A stretch of DNA of 32,877 bases from Prorocentrum cordatum (GCA_963575745.1 CAUYUJ010004965.1:32501-65377); one strand, 5' to 3'. Counted from the stretch's first letter, positions 1-10,859 are shown. Numbers and translations are program-made. The notes: a model not told the origin generated them from the sequence alone.

Positions 1-840
1 GGAGGGGGGGGGCGACGCACACCTGGTATTAGAATGTGGGGGCGCCGCCGAAACAGCATCCATCCGATCCTGGCCTGCCCGGCCGATCCGACGCACCTCG
101 AAGCGCACAGGGCTCTGCAAACTGGACACGACGCTCGGGGATCGAGAGCCAAGGATTGAGGTGCTGCGTCGCTTCGAACTTCCTGGGCCGGCTGGAATCC
201 TCTGGAGGTCCCTGGGCACCTCCCCAGACCCCCAGGTCCCGCCCCGGGCCCATGCAGGACGTTGTTGGGTTTACGGCGGGGGGGGGGGCAAGAGGACAGC
301 GAGGGCGAGGAGGTTGAGGAGGACGAGGGGGAGGGGGAGGGGGAGGGGGAGGAGGAGGAGGAAGAGGAGGAGGAGGAGGAGAAGGAGGAGGAGGAGGAGG
401 ATTCGTTTCGATTCGAAAGCATCAGGGACCAGTTCACCCGTCTTTGCTGATGCGCGTCAAGCCGCGTTACTAAAGCGAACGGAAGCGAACGGGACGCTTC
501 CACGATATGGAGGGGAGGCAAGACCTCCCAGATTACAAAAAAGGCCAGGTCTTATGCGGCGTAAATGCCATCTCTCTCGACTCGCAAAAGTGGCCCTGCG
601 GCGGCCACATAGCCGCTAGACCGCGGGGAGCGACACGGCGTGGAAGTCCACGCGTCGGCCCCGCTGGCACGAGCAGCAGTTCAAGGCTTGGATCCCCCCT
701 TCCCCCGCCCATAACGACGACGACCAGTCCTACCCACATCCCCCTCCTCATTATCAAGCGCCTCTGAAAATTACGGCCAGGCCTGGCAAGTGCTCCTCGC
801 GCGACGAGCTCTCGGAAACGTTTGCTCGTGGCGAATGCCT
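1..840. other. GC-rich intergenic stretch without a recognised gene
   Basis: No protein-like reading frame was found. A purine-rich GGA/GAG tract lies at about 306-400 and gives Glu-, Arg- or Gly-rich translations in its three frames. That is expected of a trinucleotide repeat and does not indicate a gene. The rest is GC-rich unique-looking sequence with no RNA gene or repeat that I can name. Confidence 0.5.
306..400. repeat. (GGA/GAG)n microsatellite
   Basis: An imperfect purine-only tract of GGGGGA and GAGGAG units, about 95 bp long. It begins within a generally G-rich stretch and ends at GGAGGATTCG. Long Glu- and Arg-rich frames across it are a by-product. Confidence 0.9.
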
Positions 841-846
841 CAGGGA

Positions 847-1577
847 TCACTGGCGCTCCAGCGCCGCTGCCACCTGGCGCTCCAGGGGCCCGCGCGGCGC
901 TGCCCCCGCAAGCTGGACCGCCCTGCAGTCCGCGAGCACCACGTCCATCAGCGCGTTCACGACCTGTGCCCTTGGCTCGGTCCGATGGCGAGCGTCAGCT
1001 TCACATTGCCCCGCGTCCTCTTGCTGCCTGGACCCCGCGGAGACCTCGCCGTGAACTGGCGCGCCAGCGAGGCCATATACTGGGGCGTCTTGTCCTTCGG
1101 GTGCGTCTGAAAGAAGACGGTCGCTGCCTCCTTCACCTGATCCGAGCCCTGGGTCATCATCGCGCGCGCGGTGGGAAAGAACGCAATGACGAACGGTGGG
1201 CCAGGTGCAGACAAGTCGACCTCCTCCCCCTTTTCTTTGCGGTCGTGAAGTGCCTCGACCGTCTCTGAGGAGAAATTGTTTGCCGCCAGCCCCGCCTTCG
1301 CCAGGTGCGATTCGCTCGGCGCGAGGAAGATCGACAGCACGACAGACGAGAGGATGGCCTGCTCGCAAGCCGTGGCCAACGAAAGAGCCGCGACCTTCTG
1401 CAACAGGGTCTCGTCGACGTCGCCGCCGCCCTCGCCGCCACCTTTCGCCTGCTTCGGCTGGGACCCCTGACCCGCGGCGCCCATCTCGGCGGGGCGCCCA
1501 GGCGCGACCGCGACGCCCGCCCACGGTGGGAGCTCGTCCTCTCCGAACACGCTGACATCCAGCACCACCGAAGACAT
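847..1577 (-). pseudogene. frameshifted gene for an unknown protein, possibly retroelement ORF1-like
   Basis: I do not recognise this protein firmly. Reading minus from an ATG at 1577, about 206 codons look genuinely coding: a short N-terminus with DELPPWAG, a Gly/Lys-rich linker, then a balanced segment with ACEQAILSSVVLSIFLAP and GPPFVIAFFPTARAM. The frame stops at 957. The adjacent frame continues sensibly (VVNALMDVVLADCRAVQLA) and stops at 847, so one indel near 965-976 seems to have broken it. There is no signal peptide; the segment around SSVVLSIFL is short and hydrophobic and is not a convincing membrane helix. The ACEQAI...SSVV pattern recalls proteins I associate with repeated dinoflagellate sequences, perhaps the first ORF of a LINE. 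That is memory, not a search result. A diverged host gene or an intron-containing gene remains possible. Confidence 0.4.
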
Positions 1578-4149
1578 GAGGAAGATGGGACTTCGTGTGA
1601 ACGTTGTAGTCGGGGAGCCGCTGGAGCGTTGAACCACAAAGTCTGCGCTGAATACTCTCTGGGACTTGGAGCTCCGCGAGGGTTGATGTTTTGTTTCGTG
1701 GACATCGCCCATGCTGAAGGGCCCCATTCTACATGTTTGCACGCGGTGAGCCTTCCGCCGAATACCTCCTCACACATCGAACATTGGTTCGTGATAAGTA
1801 TGGCATGCGAGAGCTTGACGCTGTTATGCACAATGCGGATATGGCTCGGAAGGCCTGGTCTACAACTAAAAGTGACATCACACGGGCCAGATGGGTCCTC
1901 CCAAGGGCACGCACAAAATCGTTCAGTTAAGAAGGCGCTGGATTCCGCGGCCTCTGGAAGTCCCTCAGGAGGCACACTCGGAATGTTCACGCTAAGCGCA
2001 GCACTGCGAAGGATGGCAACATAAATGCGTTTGAATCGAGAGGCAAACTCATGTTGGAACACGTTGCTTTACTCGGCCTCTGACTTCTTGCCAAGGATCC
2101 GAGGCTTCCTCGGACACTAGCACAAGCTGCTCAATGTCCGCCTGGACTCTCAAAGCCCACGGACTCGCACCGGGGCGAATCGAACAAAACTCGCCAAAAA
2201 CGTCCTCGCCCAAAAAACTTATCAAACCAAGCTCCAATGAGCTGCTGATGGGGTTATGGATACGCACAAATGCATGGAAACCACTTAAGCCTGCGCACTC
2301 TAAGTTCGACCCCGAGAGAAATGATCATCCAATAACCGAGCAACTGCTGGGAAGACAAATAGCGATCATGGCGCGCATCTTCCCAGCTAGCCTTTCCTCT
2401 CATGGCACGTCTACACAAGCCTGCAACTGCGAGTTCTAACTTGCGCAGCTGGCTCTCGCTGGGCCAAAAAAACATTGAACGGCAGACAGAGCAGAATTTA
2501 CAACATGACAGAGGAGCACACACCTCTCCCAGCGATAGGGAATGTTGGGCGCCTGCCAAAAAACGCCCCATGCGGAAATACGCCGTCTTCACAGCCTGCA
2601 CCCGCTTTCCAAGCTTGGCCTGGAAGGATTGCGCGAAGGCAAGACGAGGACCGAGATATCTGACTGATTCGCCAACTGCACTGCTCGCTCCTCAAAAGGC
2701 GTGCGACTTTTCGCCTGGCCGAGAGCGGGGCAGACTATGTATATATATATATATATATACATTTAAAAAACTGCCCCTCGGATTTCGCGCGTGTCCAATC
2801 TGCGGAAGCTCCTCATCTAGCCAACAACCGCTGCGTTTTCAAGTGCTACTGGCCATGCCAAGCGAGAAGCGGCGCCCCAGCTGAAGTTCCTCTAAGAGAT
2901 CACCCGCAAATTTCGCCAGGCCTAAGTGCACAGTAGCTGGGGCAAGAACGCCGCACTCCGCTGACAGCTGCTGCTCCAAGGGGTCTTCCTGACGACACCT
3001 CGCGATCTAGCGGTCGACCGACGGACGAAAGACGTGAACGAATGACGCGACGGCAAGGGGGTCGCCTCGGAGCATGCCGCAGCCCGCGCACAAAAGAAGG
3101 TCGCCCTCCTCAGCTGGGATCATCGCGCAGGCCAGCCTGCATCGTTGCTGGCAGAAACGGACCTCCGATCCGCGGGCCATGTCAAGAACAGCTGCGTCCA
3201 CAGCCGTCCGGAGAAGCAAACGCGTTACTCAAATCCTTTAAAGAGTCGGTCCAATACAGGCCAGCCGTATTAAACGCCAGGAAGTGCAAAGGTTCGTGGC
3301 AATCGCGCCCCCACCTACGCACCCGCAAGAAGCCGTGGCCCATCTCCGAGCGGGCGCATGGAGGGCCGCGTTTCATCGTGCGTTTCAAAGAGGATTTCCC
3401 CAAGGGGTCCAGGCCACGCATAACACGACGGCCCGCTGGGCCAGGAAGCGCACACATCTGCAAAGCGAAACCCTGACTGCAGGGCCATGAGCATGGGAGA
3501 AGACCCGTCTGGCGGACCAAGAAAAAACACGGCGCAGCCAGCGTCTAATGTTCTCGCCCCAGATCGGAGGAAGTTTCGAGCCGAGCCCAGCGCGGCGACG
3601 AGTGTCCTCCTCGGAAGGCTCACCGACACCCAACCCCCAAAGTTCGACGGGCAGCGACCGCCGAGGGACTCCTTTTCTCTTAGATGCTGACGGCAGAAAG
3701 GACTGAAAATTAGCCTGACGAAGGACCCAAAGGACCCAGCCCGCCATTGTGATTCACTTTTTCGGTGGCGACCCCAATGAGGCAACGAGTGGTACACAGC
3801 GCGAACGAAAACGATTGATCTGAGTACGTAGGGAGACAGCGCGGGCGAATCTGAGCGCGAGTGCGTCTGACTGCGAATGAATCTGCGTGCGAGCGAGTCT
3901 ACGTGCATGAATGCGACTATGACAAAGCATGGTGTCATTGTACATGAATGTCAATAGTTTGAAAATGACTGCCTCTGAGTACTCGCGACGCTGGGCGCGG
4001 CCGCCGCAAGGAGCCCCCCCGGGGCTCCCCGACGTCATCGCCCGCGCGCCGCGACGCCAATGTCGGCGCGCCCCCCCGCGAGGATCGCGCCCGCCCGCCC
4101 CCTCTCCCACTCCCTCTTTGCCCGCGCACTCAAAAAGTCCATGGCCGCG
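1578..4149. other. 2.6-kb region with no recognised gene
   Basis: Several frames stay open for 60-200 codons on both strands, but none shows a conserved motif or a balanced composition. Intron or ancient repeat remnants cannot be excluded. The only clear structure is the AT dinucleotide tract near 2735-2760. Around 3780-3950 the sequence is rich in GCGAATCTG/GCGAGTG-like words, a weak cryptic repetition that I could not turn into a defined unit. Confidence 0.45.
2735..2760. repeat. (AT)n microsatellite
   Basis: About ten AT dinucleotides, flanked by CAGACTATGT and ACATTTAAAA. It is a short alternating purine-pyrimidine tract inside otherwise GC-rich DNA. A similar tract occurs inside the LINE RNase H region at 29645-29665. 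Confidence 0.9.
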
Positions 4150-4573
4150 GGCGCAGCGCAGCGCGGAGCCCCCGCGACGTGCGCAGGTCGCCCCGGAGGG
4201 GTCCCAGCGACGCGCGCGGGTCGTCCGCTGCGCGGAGCAAAGAGAGCTAGCTGACTGGCTGATAGCGGGCAAGGCTCTTGCCACTGGGCAGAGCGACGAC
4301 AGGCGAGCGAGGGGCGGGGCATAACGCAGCACGGAGCCCCCGCGACGCGCGCTGGTCGCCCCGGAGGGGTCCCAGCGACGCGCGCGGGTCGTCTGCTGCG
4401 CGGAGCAAAGAGAGCTAGCTGGCTGGCTGATAGCGGGCAAGGCTCTTGCCGCTGGGCAGAGCGACGACGGGCGAGCGAGGCGCTGGGCAGAACGCGGCAC
4501 AGGGTTCCTGCGACGCGCGCCGGTCGCCCCGAGAGGGCCCCAGCGACGCGCGCGGGTCGTCCGCGGCGCGAGG
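4150..4573. repeat. ~168-bp tandem repeat, about 2.5 copies
   Basis: The landmark GGAGCCCCCGCGACG at 4165 recurs at 4333, and a diverged form recurs near 4502, so the period is 168-169 bp. Other shared landmarks are GGTCGCCCCGGAGGGGTCCC, AGCAAAGAGAGCTAGCTG and GATAGCGGGCAAGGCTCTTG. The second and third copies differ by point changes and a small rearrangement around 4470-4500. It lies directly upstream of the 89-bp minisatellite but shares no obvious unit with it. Reading frames on both strands stay open across it because stops are rare in this GC-rich unit. Confidence 0.85.
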
Positions 4574-4644
4574 CCAAACAATCAGTCAGGCCGTCGAGAC
4601 GCGGCGAGGCTCGGGCGGGCCGCTCCTCAGATCAAGCCTCGCAA

Positions 4645-6290
4645 CGAAACGTGTGAGGGGCGTGGCGAAATGAATGGCGGGGACGCATGCGGACTATGCC
4701 ACTGGGACCTTCGGCGGAGCTCCTGTGGGGCCACGAAGCGCGTGAGGGGTGGGCCGAAATGAATGGCGGGGACGCACGCGGACTGTGCCACTGGGACCTT
4801 CGGCGGAGCTCCGATGGGGACACGAAACGCGCGAGGGGTGCGCCGAAATGAATGGCGGGGAACCATGCGGACTGTGCCGCGGGAACCTTCGGCGGAACTC
4901 CTGTGGGGCCACGAAACGTGTGAGGGGTGTGCCGAAATGAATAGCGGGGACGCATGCGGACTGTGCCACTGGGACCTTCGGCGGAGCTCCTGTGGGGCCA
5001 CGAAACGTGTGAGGGGTGTGCCGAAATGAATGGCGAGGACTCGTGCGGACTGTGCCACTGGGACCTTCGGCGGAGCTCTTGTGGGGCCACGAAACGTGTG
5101 AGGGGTGGGCCGACATGAATGGCGGGGGCGCATGCGGACTGTGCCACTGCGACCTTCGGCGGGGCTCCTATGCGAAATGAATGGCGGGGACGCATGCGGA
5201 CTTTGCCACTGGGACCTTCGGCGGAGCTCCTGTGGGGCCACGAAACGTGTGAGGGGTGGGCCGACATGAATGGCGGGGGCGCACGCGGACCGTGCCACTG
5301 GGGACCTTCGGCGGAGCTCCTGTGGGGCCACGAAACGTGTTATGGGCTGTGCCGAAATGAATAGCGGGGACGCATGCGGACTGTGCCACTGGGACCGTCG
5401 GCAGAGCTCCTATGGGGCCACGAAGCGTGTGCGGGGTGCGCCGAAATCAATGGCGGGGACGCATGCGGATTGCGCCACTGTGACCTTCGGCGGAGCTCCT
5501 GTGGGGCCATGAAACGTGCGAGGGGTGGGGGAGCACGCGGGCTGTGCCACTGGGGACCTTCGGCGGAACTCCTGTGGGGCCACGCAACGTGTGAGGGGTG
5601 TGGCGAAATGAATAGCGGGGACGCATGCGGACTGTGCCACTGGGACCTTCGGCGGAGCTCCTGTGGGGCCACGAGACGTGTGAGGGGTGTGGCGAAATGA
5701 ATGGCGGGGACTCGTGCGGACTGTGCCACTGGGACCTTCGGCGGAGCTCCTGTGGGGCCACGAAACGTGCGAGGGGTGGGCCGACATGAATGGCGGGGAC
5801 GCATGCGGACTGTGCCACTGCGACCTTCGGCGGGGCTCCTATGCGAAATGAATGGCGGGGACGCATGCGGACTATGCCACTGGGACCTTCGGCGGAGCTC
5901 CTGTGGGGCCACGAAACGTGTGAGGGGTGGGCCGACATGAATGGCGGGGGCGCACGCGGACCGTGCCACTGGGGACCTTCGGCGGAGCTCCTATGGGGCC
6001 ACGAAACGTGTTAAGGGCTGCGCCGAAATGAATAGCGGGGATGCATGCGGACTGTGCCATTGGGACCGTCGGCAGAGCTCCTATGGGGCCACGAAACGTG
6101 TGCGGGGTGCGCCGAAATGAATGGCGGGGACGCATGCGGACTGCGCCACTGGGACCTTCGGCGGAGCTCCTGTGGGGCCATGAAACGTGTGAGGGGTGGG
6201 GGCGCATGCGGGCTGCGCCACTGGGGGCCTTCGGCGGAGCTCTGATGGGGCCACGAAACGCGCGAGGGGTGCGCCGGAATGAGTGGCGGG
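4645..6290. repeat. 89-bp minisatellite with higher-order structure
   Basis: The marker AAATGAATGG (or its ACATG and AAATC variants) occurs at 4668, 4757, 4846, 4935, 5024, 5113, 5175, 5264, 5355, 5444, 5606, 5695, 5784, 5846, 5935, 6026, 6115 and about 6277. The basic spacing is 89 bp. Each unit carries GGACGCATGCGGACTGTGCC, ACTGGGACCTTCGGCGGAGC and GTGGGGCCACGAAACGTGTG. Some units are shortened (62-bp spacing) or lack the marker (162-bp spacing). Because 89 is not a multiple of three, successive units are read in different frames, so the long open frames here do not amount to a repeat protein. Confidence 0.95.
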
Positions 6291-6589
6291 AATGATGATG
6301 TCGGTGAGAGGAGGGGAGGAGGGAGGAGGAAGGAGGAAGCGCGGGGCGTTGTCTCTTCAGAACGAGGACCCAACACCGCAGGATGGTTGGGGAAAACAAG
6401 GTCACCCATGGCGTCCTCAGAACATTGCGCCGCGCGTTCCTGCCTAAACTCTGGCGGCGCAGGCGGGCCTGAGTAGTTGGCCCCCTCCCTTCCCCAACTC
6501 GCCCCAATCCAACCTAGTCGCCAACGCACCCCCTCTCCGCCAGGCGCAGGGCCCCTTGGAACCTGGAAAAGTCTAGGTTGCCGTTGCCA

Positions 6590-7790
6590 TAACGGCCGCC
6601 CGCAAGTCTCAAACTTAACAGTGGCAGGATCGCGGCGCCGCCAGGCTTCATACATGTCTTCTACCAGGGCACCGTTCTGCATCTGAAATCTCTGCTTTCG
6701 AGCCCTTGCACACGCCCGAGTGGTCTCCTTCAGTTGGCGAACGCACTTCTCAAGTTCATCTGCAGCGCAGCCCCGAATATTTTCACTCAGAGAGCGCCGA
6801 TGGGCGAGTAGACGAAGACGCTCAGCCTTATCTGGGTCCAGTTCAGGAGCGGCATCACGCGAGACATGTTTATGCCCCTCTCCCCGTAGAAAATAATCAA
6901 GCTTCATTAGAATAGTCTCAGCCGGATTCATGTCCGTGTCTGGTTCGCTCTTTGAGAGCGTGGTCTCTACAGCTGATATGAACTGATGTCGCTCGTGTGA
7001 TCCTTTGCGTGCTTCCATGAGTTTATCACCGTCCAATTTCACCTGTTCATAATGAGCACCGTCAGGAGCCTTCCATTCACCTCGATTGTCGTTCGCAAAA
7101 TCCCGATTGATATATACTCGAACAACAACTTGTTCGTGATCTCGTAATTGAGCATCTGGAATATACTGTAGTCGTCGCCCCGGCTTTTTCAACGGTCCTT
7201 GAGACTGGATCTTGGCAGCAAGCGAGAGCGGCAAGATAACGTGACCAATCATGCTGGCATTGCCATGCGCATCAAAGAAGGTAGGAGAAACACCGTGTTG
7301 CGACGTGGTCGAGGGGAGCCCGTGTTCTTCCATGAGTTCGCGAAGACGTTGACCTGCACCCCATTGGTGCCGTTTTGGGGTCACTCCAACGCCAACAATC
7401 TTTTCACCAACATTGTGCCAGTGCCCTTCTGCCCTTTGTAGTCCCATCCCATCATTGACATCTGCCACGAGGAACACAATAGCTGAGTGCGGTGCCTGTC
7501 GTATCATCAACGACGAGCTTTTCGCAACAAGACAAATACTTAGGCACCGATTTGCGATCAGACGGCTTCGGCGGAAAATTCAACGTGAGAGCATATAATG
7601 ATGCGCCTTTGGATCTGAAATAAACTCCAAGTCCGCGCCCCTGAAGAAGGGCAGGTGGTGTGTCAATTATTCGGATCGTCTTCTGTGGCCATCTCGGAGG
7701 GAGGAGGAAGGTGCAGCCCGCACTTCGATTGCTGAATTTTGTCGGACGCCAACCTGCTATGACTGCAACTCTGTCCAGCACCTTAGACAT
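6590..7790 (-). pseudogene. LINE-type retroelement fragment, AP endonuclease-like domain
   Basis: Reading minus, 7790 to about 7500 gives GRGLGVYFRSKGASLYAL and FPPKP followed by a CCEKL motif. After a frameshift near 7500 the next frame gives FLVADVNDGMGL, a D-x-N-D-G metal-site-like motif. PTFFDAHGNASMIGHVILP and RDHEQVVVRV follow, the latter like the catalytic Asp-His pair at the end of exonuclease-endonuclease-phosphatase domains. A charged linker then runs to MYEAWRRRDPATV near 6600, where protein-like sequence ends. No reverse transcriptase follows; the DNA becomes unrelated sequence and then the 89-bp minisatellite. In the family this endonuclease nicks target DNA for target-primed reverse transcription. 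This copy is inactive: frameshifted, lacking RT, and its N-terminus (before 7790) is not identifiable. It differs in sequence from the LINE at 23901-30510, so it is a separate lineage. Confidence 0.6.
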
Positions 7791-8035
7791 ACGGTAGGAT
7801 TCCCGTCCCCTGCAGCCCGATCATGCCGAAGTTCGGTGTCAAGGCACAAATATCCTCTAGCCTCAGGTGAGCACCATACAAGCAGTTTAAAGAAATAATC
7901 GCAAGAGAATATGCCATCATCTGCAGCTAGCCAGCAACCACATGTAGTGGAGAGCAGTGTGCCGATCAAGTGATTTCGTGGTTTCACGGTCTCACTGCAG
8001 GCCAATGGCCTTGGACCAGAACGGCGGCGCTGGAG

Positions 8036-8074
8036 AGGAGGGGGAGGAGGAGGAGGAGGAGGAGGAGGACCATT
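8036..8074. repeat. short (GGA)n microsatellite
   Basis: GAGGAGGGGGAGGAGGAGG-type tract of about 40 bp. The neighbouring sequence (7800-8257) holds no recognised gene, apart from a poly-C run near 8193-8210. Confidence 0.85.
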
Positions 8075-8257
8075 GTAGTTGATACCAACCTCGAGATTCG
8101 AAGGCACACGTTTTTGGAAGTGATCGCTTGGCTCTGTGAGTGCTTGGAGGGCGTTGTTTTTTGGTCGCGACAGCGGCCGTCACCGGCCCCGCCCCCCCCC
8201 CCCCTCCCCTGGTAACGCCTCGTTTCGCGCCGGCGCCGTTTGGGAGTGCTGAGTATT

Positions 8258-8370
8258 AGCCAGGGACAGCGCGGATACCAGATACCTATGAGGATCTGCC
8301 GCGGCAGAGCGCGCATGCTCATGGGGATCTGCTACGCCCGAGCGCCTCCCTTCTCCATTTCCTCTTCTTC
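8258..8370 (+). repeat. dispersed repeat family, copy 1
   Basis: It contains GGGACAGCG, then GAGGATCTGCCGCGGCAGAG, CGCGCATGCTCATGGGGATC and TGCTACGCCCGAGCGCCTCC, and ends in a pyrimidine-rich TTCTCCATTTCCTC stretch and CTTGTT. The same order of blocks is found at 10204-10270 (same strand, 5' part missing) and at 22264-22360 (opposite strand). GATCTGC is repeated within the unit and flanks a GC-rich palindromic core, so a fold-back structure is possible. It has no coding capacity. It could be a short nonautonomous element or the conserved edge of a larger repeat. Confidence 0.7.
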
Positions 8371-8517
8371 CTTGTTTTTACCTAACAGCTTTTGCTGATA
8401 GGTTTCTAATGGATTCAAAAAAAAACAGCAGATGACTCCACAGGGGGGTCGGGGCGGCATCCGGGGAGCTGTGTCCGAACTCGTGTCCGAATGCGCTTTT
8501 CGCAAACAGTCACACCT

Positions 8518-9078
8518 CGTGCTCTTCGACCTCCCAGAACTCCATTCCCGGGCCACATTTTGAATGCCTGGAGCCAACTGTAAGCCACTTCGTGCTCTTC
8601 GACTTCCCAGAACTCCACTCCCGGGCCACATTTTGAACGCCCGGAGCCAACTGTAAGCCACTTCGTGCTCTTCGACCTCCCAGAACTCCATTCCCGGGCC
8701 ACATTCTGAATGCCCGGAGCCAACTGTAGGCCACTTCGTGCTCTTCGACCCCCCAGAATTCCATTCCCAGGCCACATTCTGAATGCCCGGAGCCAACTGT
8801 AGGCCACTTCGTGCTCTTCGAGTTCCCAAGACTCCATTCCTGGGCCACATTTTGAATGCCCGGAGCGAACTGTAAGCCACTTCGTGCTCTTCGAGTTCCC
8901 AAAACTCCATTCCTGGGTATGATTTTGAATGCCCGGAGCCAACTGTAGGCCACTTCGTGGTCTTCGAGTTCCCAGAACTCTTTTCCTGGGCATGATTTTG
9001 AATGCCCGGAGCCTACTGCAAGCCACTTCGTGTTCTTCGAGTTCCCAGAACTCCATTCCTGGGCCACATTTTGAATGC
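8518..9078. repeat. 73-bp minisatellite, 7.7 copies
   Basis: The marker CGTGCTCTTCGA (with variants) occurs at 8518, 8591, 8664, 8737, 8810, 8883, 8956 and 9029, exactly 73 bp apart each time. Each unit also carries CCCAGAACTCCATTCC, GGGCCACATTTTGAATGCC and CGGAGCCAACTGTA. There are no length changes in eight copies, only substitutions. Because 73 is not a multiple of three, the three minus-strand frames rotate through the same peptides, so no protein is proposed. Confidence 0.95.
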
Positions 9079-10066
9079 TGAGGCAGGCTGAGGCTGAGGC
9101 TGAGGCAGGCTGAGGCTGAGGCAGGCTGAGGCTGAGGCCGAGGCTGAAGGCAGACTGAGGCTCAGGCTGAAGCAGGCTGAGGCTGAGGCTAAGGCTGAAG
9201 CAGGCTGATGCTGAGGCAGGCTGAGGCTGAGGCTGAGGCTGATGCAGGCTGAGGCTGAGGCAGGCTGAGGCTGAGGCCGAGGCTGAAGGCAGACTGAGGC
9301 TGAGGCTGAAGCAGGCTGAGGCCGAGGCTGAGGCAGGCTGAGGCTGAGGCTGAGGCAGGCTGATGCTGAGGCAGGCTGAGGCTGAGGCTGAGGCTGAGGC
9401 TGAGGCTGATGTGAGCAGGTGAAGTGAGTCTGAGGGCCGAGGTGAAGCAGACTGAGGTGAGAATGGGGCTCGGGTAGGGGGACGGGGTGGTGGCTGGGGC
9501 TGGGGCTGGTTATACATCAGGGGCTGAACGCGGATGGCCTAGTAGAAGGCTATGGGGCTCCAAGGAGGCAGGAAGCAGGGGAGGAGACTGAGGGCTGAGC
9601 CTGAGGCTGGCTGAGGTGAGGCTGAGGCACAGCTGAGGCTGAGGCCGAGGCTGAAGGCAGACTGAGGCTGAGGCTGAAGCAGGCTGAGGCTGAGGCTGAG
9701 GCAGGCTGAGGCTGAGGCGGAGGCAGGCTGATGCTGAGGCAGGCTGAGGCTGAGGCTGAGGCTGATGCAGGCTGAGGCTGAGGCAGGCTGAGGCTGAGGC
9801 CGAGGCTGAAGGCAGACTGAGGCTGAGGCTGAAGCAGGCTGAGGCTGAGCAGGCTGAGGCTGAGGCTGAGGCTGAGGCAGGCTGATGCTGAGGCAGGCTG
9901 AGGCTGAGGCTGAGGCTGATGCCGGCTGAGGCTGAGGCAGCCTGAGGCTGACGCCGAGGCTGAAGGCAGACTGAGGCTGAGGCTGAAGCAGGCTGAGGCT
10001 GAGGCTGAGGCAGGCTGAGGCTGAAGGCAGGCTGAGGCTGAGGCTGAGGCAGGCTGAGGCTGAGGC
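9079..10066. repeat. (GAGGCT)n-based array
   Basis: Two blocks of GAGGCT hexamers, about 9079-9415 and 9595-10066, interspersed with GAGGCAGGCTGA, GATGCAGGCTGA and AAGGCAGACTGA variants. A less repetitive spacer at about 9416-9594 separates them. Larger blocks of about 150-200 bp recur inside each half: CCGAGGCTGAAGGCAGACTG appears several times. On the minus strand the hexamer reads as Ala-Ser or Ser-Leu repeats; I treat these frames as non-coding. It begins immediately after the 73-bp minisatellite. Confidence 0.9.
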
Positions 10067-10203
10067 TGTGACTGCGACTGCCGTTGCCACTGCGACTGTC
10101 ATCGCGAATGCGACTACGACTGCGAGAACAGCAGAATTCTACGACTGGATATGCTCCTACACATCGCTGTTAGGTTGCTTTGCCGGGATAATCCTCCTCT
10201 TCA

Positions 10204-10270
10204 CGGCAGAGCGCGCATGCCCATGGGGATCTGCTACGCCCGAGCGCCTCCCTTCTCCATCTCCTCCCCT
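10204..10270 (+). repeat. dispersed repeat family, copy 2 (5'-truncated)
   Basis: ACGGCAGAGCGCGCATGCCC is followed by ATGGGGATCTGCTACGCCCG and AGCGCCTCCCTTCTCCATCT, nearly identical to copy 1 over about 60 bp. Upstream of CGGCAGAG the match ends abruptly. Downstream it runs into a TCCTC/TCGTCC pyrimidine-rich stretch that continues to about 10340. Confidence 0.75.
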
Positions 10271-10390
10271 TCCTCGATTTCCTCCTCTTCGTCGTCCTCG
10301 TCGTCGTAGTTCTCCTCCTCTTCGTCGTCCTCGTCGTCGGCGTCGTCGTGGCTTTCCTCGGGTCGCCCCCGTCTGCCTCACTAGACTGTA

Positions 10391-10859
10391 GGGTGCGTCC
10401 TGCAGGGAGGAGGAGGAGGAGGAGGAGGAGGAGGAGGAGGAGGAGGAGGAGGAGGAGGAGGGGAGGAGGAAGGGGAGGAGGAGGAGGAGGAGGAGGAGGA
10501 GGAGGAGGAGGGGAGGAAGAGGAGGAGGAGGAGGGAAGAGGAGGAGGAGGAGGGAGGGAGGAAGGAGGAGGAGGAGGAGAGAGGAGGAAGGAGGAGGGAG
10601 GGGAGGGGAGGAGGGAGGAGGAGGAGGGGAGGAGGAGGAGGGAGGAGGAGGAGGAGGAGAGAGGAGGAAAAAGGAGGAAGGAGGGAGTAGGAGGGAGGAG
10701 AGGAGGAGGAGGAGGAGGAGGAGGAGGGAGGAGGAAGGGAGGAGGGAGGAGAGAGGAGGAGAGGGGGAGGAGGAGGAGGAGGAGGAGGGAGGAGGAGGAG
10801 GAGGAGAGAGGAGGAGGAGGAGGAGGAGGAGGAGGAGGAGGAGGGTGCGTCCTGCAGGG
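10391..10859. repeat. (AGG)n tract bounded by 17-bp direct repeats
   Basis: About 430 bp of almost pure purine (AGG/GGAG with occasional AGA and AAGG) lies between two copies of GGGTGCGTCCTGCAGGG, at 10391-10407 and 10843-10859. One strand is polypurine throughout, so triplex (H-DNA) or G-rich structures are possible. Open Gly/Glu/Arg frames on the plus strand and Pro/Ser/Leu frames on the minus strand follow from the repeat and are not annotated as genes. Confidence 0.9.

Noticed and set aside
4627-6507. Repeat protein encoded by the 89-bp minisatellite
   Set aside because: The unit length is not a multiple of three, so frames rotate, and both strands are equally open.
4645-9078. CRISPR array
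   Set aside because: Repeats are contiguous 73- and 89-bp units with no alternating unique spacers, and the context is eukaryotic.
8332-9517. Repeat protein (EFWELEEHEVAYSWLRAF-like) across the 73-bp array and GAGGCT array
   Set aside because: 73 is not divisible by three; the same peptides appear in three frames in turn, and the frame runs on into simple repeats.
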